64,000 nucleotides of DNA from Ruminococcus flavefaciens. Its GTDB lineage: Bacteria; Bacillota; Clostridia; Oscillospirales; Ruminococcaceae. Within the stretch, counting starts at the first letter, position 1, and every line of letters starts with the position of its first letter. Where the stretch lies: NCBI GenBank assembly GCA_002373775.1, contig DFJW01000018.1:52309-116308 (forward strand), in the 5' to 3' direction. Of this stretch, positions 59,988-64,000 are shown in pieces. The notes beneath the pieces were generated by a model, which did not search any database, was not told the DNA's origin, and saw nothing but the letters and a program-made list of their open reading frames with translations. The translations under genes were made by a program, and so were the position numbers.

Positions 59988-60899
59988 TCAGAACAGATCC
60001 AGCATGCTGTCGAGATAGATCTCTTCGCGGACAGTAAGCCGGTATTCCGGCTTTGTGAGATAATAAAGCAGAAATTCCAGATTGACAGCACTTCCCAGAC
60101 CTCTGCCTTCGATTTTGAAATTAGAAAAACCGAAGGGGAGATAGGTATTGATAATATCATCTATGCTGATAAATCCGGGATTTCTCATTGCCTTTGAAAA
60201 ACGGTATCCTTCCTCAGCATAAGGCGCAGTACAGATGTGATCTGGACAGTTTTCCCCGAGATTTTTCCGGCTGACATTTTCGTAGCAGGCTTTTCTGTCT
60301 TTACAGTAAAACGAGCAGCATTCATTGCACAGAAATTCGACTTTATCTTTCTGAAACTGAGAGAGTGTATCGAGTTTATCGTATAGCTTATTCAGCCTGA
60401 AATCAGGAACAACGTATTTAAAATCACTCCGATCTGTTTCCTTAAAAAACTGATCGAAATCAGTCTGGACCTTTGTAGTCGAGGAAACGAAATAAATGCC
60501 GGGATAATTATTCTTAATATGTTCAAGCAGAAGGTCCGAGTGGATTATCACACCGTTCTGTACACCTTTGCTTCCGGCGAAAAGCTCACACAGGGCATTG
60601 CATTTTCTGTCGGTAAGATGTTCAGGTTTTATAAGCGAATTGCTGAAAGTGAGCCTTGAAGAAATACCGTACTCATTCATAAGTGTGAGTACATCTTCAG
60701 CTTCACATTCGCCGAATCCGACACGTCCGCCGCCCCAGATACAATCGGCAGGAGCACCATAGACAGATGCTATTTCGCACCAGTCGTAGAAGTATTCCCG
60801 ATGCTCACGGTACAGCGGCAGAAATACGCTGTAAAGTTCATAGAACTCAAACAGTCCCGGAAGGTGAAAATAAGCTTTATTCTGTTTTGTCTTTTCCAT
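59988..60899 (-). CDS. Peptidase U32-like protein with cysteine cluster
   Basis: About 303 residues, cytoplasmic. A TIM-barrel-like pattern with 'GAPADCIWGGGRVGFGE', 'RLTFSNSLIKPEHL', 'GVIIHSDLL', 'YFVSSTTKVQTD' and 'YVVPDFRLN', then seven Cys in 'CNECCSFYCKDRKAC' to 'NCPDHIC', then 'SNFKIEGRGLG'. Strand motifs and the cysteine cluster resemble U32 proteins such as UbiU/UbiV/TrhP, which bind an Fe-S cluster. The start is uncertain; ATG 60899 lacks a good SD. It lies 55 nt after the dockerin gene, perhaps co-transcribed. Confidence 0.6.
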   Translation of the reverse strand: MEKTKQNKAYFHLPGLFEFYELYSVFLPLYREHREYFYDWCEIASVYGAPADCIWGGGRVGFGECEAEDVLTLMNEYGISSRLTFSNSLIKPEHLTDRKCNALCELFAGSKGVQNGVIIHSDLLLEHIKNNYPGIYFVSSTTKVQTDFDQFFKETDRSDFKYVVPDFRLNKLYDKLDTLSQFQKDKVEFLCNECCSFYCKDRKACYENVSRKNLGENCPDHICTAPYAEEGYRFSKAMRNPGFISIDDIINTYLPFGFSNFKIEGRGLGSAVNLEFLLYYLTKPEYRLTVREEIYLDSMLDLF

Positions 60900-60953
60900 A
60901 TGTATCATACCATTTCTTTGTAAGTATCAGACATAACTGTCATCACTCTGCTC

Positions 60954-62201
60954 TCAATTCAGATATGTAACATTGTCTGAATTGTAAAACTCCGTGCCTT
61001 CTGCAAGAATAAGTCCGTCCCCGTAATCAACAAAATTATTCCTGACCGAGAAATCACTGAACCAGCCGTCCACGACATACATTCTTCTTGACGTGTCCTC
61101 TGCACCGTAAGGCTGATCCATATATAGAGTGTTATTCGCAAAAACATGATGATAGCCCCAGCCTTCGACTTGTTCATGCACCTCAAATGCCGCAGCTATC
61201 TTGACATTCCCATTCCTGTAACCAACATTATCATGGATATAACAGTCATTTCCCTTGAGGTCAAGGAAGCTGCCTGCATAGTTTGCACCGGTCATTCCGT
61301 CTCCGTAAAATGTACATCCGCCAATCTCAGTACCGGTGGTATACTCTTTAACGTCAACATGCTCTGCTGCGACATTTTTGAACGTGCAGTCCATTACCTT
61401 GTTGTAGTCGCATTTGAAGTCAAACTCTGTTTTGTCCTTGGAGCTTCCGATATAAACTCCTTCTCCATAACCGGGGGAAATAAGACCAGTATCATGTATA
61501 TAGCAAGACTGTATCGTGCAGTGGGAGCTTCCGTCGCGGATAGCAATTGCCTCAGCACCAATGTCATATATCTCACAGTTCTGTATCACAGTGTTGTTAG
61601 AATTATCAAGGACTATCCCCTTCTGAGCGTTGGAGAGGATAAGGCCGTCTATGCGCCAGTAGTCGCCAATGATGTGCAAAACATAGTTGTGCTCAGGCGA
61701 TGAACATTTAAGCACAGGCGGATCATTTTTATCAAGGGCTTCAATAGTTATTGGCAGATCAGAGGTCCCCTCCGCTTCTGAATAGACCTTCTGCCTTTGC
61801 AGATCGTATTCTCCCGGAGCAACTTTTATTATATCCCCAGCCTTTGCATTTTTCACAGCAGTACGCAACTCCGAAGCAGTTGATACAATAGTCACGTTAT
61901 CTGTAAACTGAGCTTCGATAAGAGCTCTTCGCATAAGGCACAAGTCGAACGCATCAAGCCTGTTATCCTCACATAGATCAGCTGCTTTCCAGTTTTCCAG
62001 ATGAGTATCCGGCACAGCAAGCAGCCATTTCTGAAACAGTACCAGATCGGCGATACTTAGTTCACCGTCACCATTCACATCTCCTGCTGCTGTTTCATCG
62101 GCAACAGCTCTGAACCGTCTGTCAGCGGCGTATTGACCTGACGAAACGGCTAATGAACCACAAATAAATGCTGCCAAAACTTTATATACCTGCTTTTTCA
62201 T
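60954..62201 (-). CDS. Secreted right-handed beta-helix protein with N-terminal dockerin
   Basis: 415 residues. Signal peptide 1-about 30; the dockerin comes first (about 40-98: 'GDVNGDGELSIADLV' and 'ADLCEDNRLDAFDLC'), then a parallel beta-helix (about 105-400) opening with 'VSTASELRTAVKNAKAGDIIKVAPGEY', as in polysaccharide lyases and chondroitinase-B/PL9-like proteins. Catalytic residues cannot be placed. Dockerins are usually C-terminal, so this order is unusual. ATG 62201 with SD AAAGGAGG. Confidence 0.82.
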   Translation of the reverse strand: MKKQVYKVLAAFICGSLAVSSGQYAADRRFRAVADETAAGDVNGDGELSIADLVLFQKWLLAVPDTHLENWKAADLCEDNRLDAFDLCLMRRALIEAQFTDNVTIVSTASELRTAVKNAKAGDIIKVAPGEYDLQRQKVYSEAEGTSDLPITIEALDKNDPPVLKCSSPEHNYVLHIIGDYWRIDGLILSNAQKGIVLDNSNNTVIQNCEIYDIGAEAIAIRDGSSHCTIQSCYIHDTGLISPGYGEGVYIGSSKDKTEFDFKCDYNKVMDCTFKNVAAEHVDVKEYTTGTEIGGCTFYGDGMTGANYAGSFLDLKGNDCYIHDNVGYRNGNVKIAAAFEVHEQVEGWGYHHVFANNTLYMDQPYGAEDTSRRMYVVDGWFSDFSVRNNFVDYGDGLILAEGTEFYNSDNVTYLN

Positions 62202-62319
62202 AATGCCTCCTTTCATTTTGCAGCGATCATAGTTCTATGATCTCCGACATTATCCCACAGAGGGACTATCATATTAAACATCATTATATCGCATGCAGTA
62301 ATAACGCCTTATTCAGTTG

Positions 62320-62532
62320 TTACATAAATATTCTGATGTCTGTCATGCGTCTGCTTATATGCTTTCTGACCAAATGTATTCCGCATCTGCTGCATGATGT
62401 TTCTATTTCTTTTGATTTTTCCGTATAAGTAATGAGCGGGGCAGAACAGTTTGGACAATACCATCTGATACATTGATTATTTCCCACATCAATGGGAATA
62501 TCATCCTCTCTTACATTTTTCCCCTTTTTCAT
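62320..62532 (-). CDS. Small zinc-ribbon protein
   Basis: 70 residues. 'YCPNCSAPLI' and 'SCSRCGIHLV' form a C-x2-C...C-x2-C zinc ribbon, with a Lys-rich N-terminus and basic C-terminus. SD GGAGGGG precedes ATG. The promoter is clear. Possibly a DNA- or RNA-binding regulator; no family assigned. Confidence 0.65.
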   Translation of the reverse strand: MKKGKNVREDDIPIDVGNNQCIRWYCPNCSAPLITYTEKSKEIETSCSRCGIHLVRKHISRRMTDIRIFM

Positions 62533-62566
62533 TTGAACCCCTCCGTCAATTTCTGATGTCAAATAC

Positions 62567-62595
62567 ATTATACAGAACTCCTGTTTTTCTGTCAA
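62567..62595 (-). promoter_or_regulatory. Promoter of zinc-ribbon gene
   Basis: On the minus strand: -35 TTGACA (62590-62595), 17-bp spacer, -10 TATAAT (62567-62572). Confidence 0.78.
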
Positions 62596-62600
62596 TGGGT

Positions 62601-62630
62601 AAAAGGGACTATGTTTAGCAACATAGTCCC
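62601..62630 (-). terminator. Hairpin after the interrupted gene
   Basis: A perfect 11-bp stem GGGACTATGTT / AACATAGTCCC with a 4-nt loop, followed on the minus strand by only CTTTT, so a moderate terminator. No gene lies between it and 62774. Confidence 0.6.
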
Positions 62631-62773
62631 AAAATTCTGCCTGAGCGTAACAAAATTGACGACATTCATTTATCCACGAAGTATTATTATATGAATAACC
62701 GTTTCATTTGAAGTGTACGGAGTCATTTTTCATCATCCATAGTTTTGTTCTACTGACGGAAAAATTGCTTTTA

Positions 62774-63877
62774 TTAAGTAATTGTAACGAGTGATATATT
62801 ATCCGTGTTAGGATGATATTTCAGACCTATCGTAGTTCTGCGTATATTACCATTTACTGTTGGCAATTCAATACATACATCAAACATCAGATCACCATAT
62901 TCGTTTCTATTGATGTTGTAAATATAGTTACCACAGATTTTTTTGAATACCATTTCGGAAAATTCTCTTTTTTTCTGATAGTCAAATCCAATCGTATGCA
63001 GTATTTTACCTTTCCCTTTTTCTTCGTCGTTGATATATCACCATTTTCCTTCGGGGATATCCAATGCAAGTTTTTCCATGCTGTCAAATCGCGGAAACAG
63101 AGCATTGAAAGAAAAGCTAACATCTTCCGGATCAGGCAAAATAGTTTCAATTTTGTAACTAAGGAAGGTCCCATAATAATCTTCATTAATGCTCTTTAGC
63201 TTGAAACCATTTTCTTCAAAATGATATCCTTTTTGATTTATGTTTGTATTGTCATCAAGATCTGAAGGATGTGAGCAAATAACAGTATTCTTATTTTTTA
63301 CACAAAGATCTGATAGGATGTAGGAAAGATATGATTTGAATTTTGAATCTGTTCTCAGAAATGAATATCCTGTAAAAGCCTTATACTCCTTCAATCCTCC
63401 TATAATAGATGATAGCTGTCCGTCAGTAATACTATTTATGTAAACTATAAAGTACTGATTACTGTACCTGAATATAGTTTCGTTGACAAGTTCAATTAAT
63501 TCTTTCAGGTTTTGAAAAAGAATTTTTTGAGAATCCTTTACTTCACCCAATATATCAATATAATCACCGATCAATACACTATAAGTACTATCTTTATCCA
63601 TAAGCGGAAGCAGCTTATCAAATACTTCATTTCCATAAAAATCTTCTTTTATTTGTATGGTATCAAATACAAGGCATACTTCATTATTTTCTTTTTTCTG
63701 ATTTGGAATCAGAGCGCGTTTAAGCTCTGAATAATTTATGTCTTTCTTTTGAAGTTTGTCTAAGAGTTTAGAATGTTCATTGTTTATCATTCTATAAACT
63801 TCTTCGTCTGAAAGCTTAAAGACAGATTTTATAACCGGAAACATAACGTTTGTAGCAGTATTAATCGTATATATCAT
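62774..63877 (-). pseudogene. AT-rich unknown gene interrupted by in-frame TGA (DUF6883-like tail)
   Basis: The frame starts MIYTINTATN (SD AAAGGAG) and runs 279 codons to TGA at 63038-63040. It then continues in the same frame for 87 codons to TAA at 62774. The part after the stop (GKILHTIGFD, then NINRNEYGDLMFDVCIELP and LKYHPNTDNISLVTI) continues a fold begun before it ('MEKLALDIPEGKW'), resembling DUF6883-type domains found near toxins and phage structural genes. The N-terminal 200 residues are unrecognised. Base composition is much more AT-rich than the rest of the window, suggesting transfer. It could be a nonsense mutation, a sequencing error or two genes. Confidence 0.65.
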
Positions 63878-63910
63878 TTTTTCTCCTTTATCCAAAACAG
63901 GTTTTTATTA

Positions 63911-64000
63911 TCATATTTTATTATCAAAGTATGATCTCTCATTAACTCCACTGTAATAATCGCCGTTTTTGAACACAGTTACCAGCGGCTTATCTTTGTT
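63911..64000 (-). CDS. C-terminal end of a gene running off the window
   Basis: The last 29 codons (ending YFDNKI, stop TGA at 63911) of a minus-strand gene that begins outside the window. It lies 33 nt before the interrupted gene and is probably in the same unit. Nothing can be said about function. Confidence 0.5.
   Translation of the reverse strand, partial: NKDKPLVTVFKNGDYYSGVNERSYFDNKI

Noticed and set aside
1-64000. Search for CRISPR arrays, insertion sequences and rRNA genes
   Set aside because: No regularly spaced direct repeats, transposase genes with terminal inverted repeats, or rRNA-like stretches were seen.

Overview
The window looks like chromosome of a Ruminococcus-type gut or rumen Clostridium (Bacillota, Oscillospirales) that degrades plant cell wall. 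The evidence is five secreted proteins with type I dockerins (a GH43 glycosidase, a family 1 pectate lyase, a beta-helix protein, a DUF285-repeat protein and a small exported protein), a type III glutamine synthetase, low-to-moderate GC, strong SD sequences, and near-consensus sigma-A promoters with 17-bp spacers before many transcription units. Sporulation-family genes (yunB, two Spo0A C-domain proteins) also fit a Clostridium.

Layout. 0-9 kb: serine acetyltransferase, an ArsR regulator next to glnN, a MATE exporter, a small lipoprotein with two VYGPP motifs directly followed by a radical SAM/SPASM enzyme, mtnN and a dockerin protein. 9-14 kb: a Bce-like module (response regulator, kinase, ABC ATPase, large FtsX permease) and a GNAT gene. 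14-17.5 kb: thrH, then a solute-binding lipoprotein translationally coupled to a membrane sensor with a degenerate GGDEF domain. 17.7-22 kb: lon-engB-lysA. 22-28.7 kb: an ECF sigma factor with a large membrane partner, tRNA-Gly(CCC), small envelope proteins, a cyclophilin and a P-loop kinase. 28.7-32.6 kb: a three-gene ABC-2 exporter and a PfkB sugar kinase. 32.6-38.8 kb: the GH43 protein and a MacB/FtsX-type ABC pair. 39-42 kb: two Spo0A-C proteins, a methyltransferase, yunB and a conserved partner. 42-46 kb: a ribosome-protection-type GTPase fused to a Rae1/YacP NYN nuclease domain, and glycerate kinase. 46-50 kb: DUF285-dockerin and pectate lyase. 50-58 kb: esterase, MarR-flavodoxin, an LRAT-domain protein, GNAT, LMW-PTP with carbonic anhydrase, and a GntR/YtrA-ABC operon. 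58-62.5 kb: a SAM-I-type riboswitch controlling an unknown 104-residue protein, an ADP-ribosylglycohydrolase, a U32-like protein, a dockerin beta-helix protein and a zinc-ribbon protein. 62.7-64 kb: an AT-rich gene interrupted by an in-frame TGA, and a gene running off the edge.

How genes work together. The dockerin proteins probably assemble on cellulosome scaffoldins encoded elsewhere and attack pectin and arabinan. Peptide-stress functions are represented by the Bce-like module, the YtrA-type operon and two further ABC exporters. The most notable items are the radical SAM/VYGPP lipoprotein pair, the GTPase-Rae1 fusion, the SAM riboswitch in front of an orphan gene, a pair of covarying double-hairpin RNA elements at two loci, and the solute-binding/degenerate-GGDEF couple.
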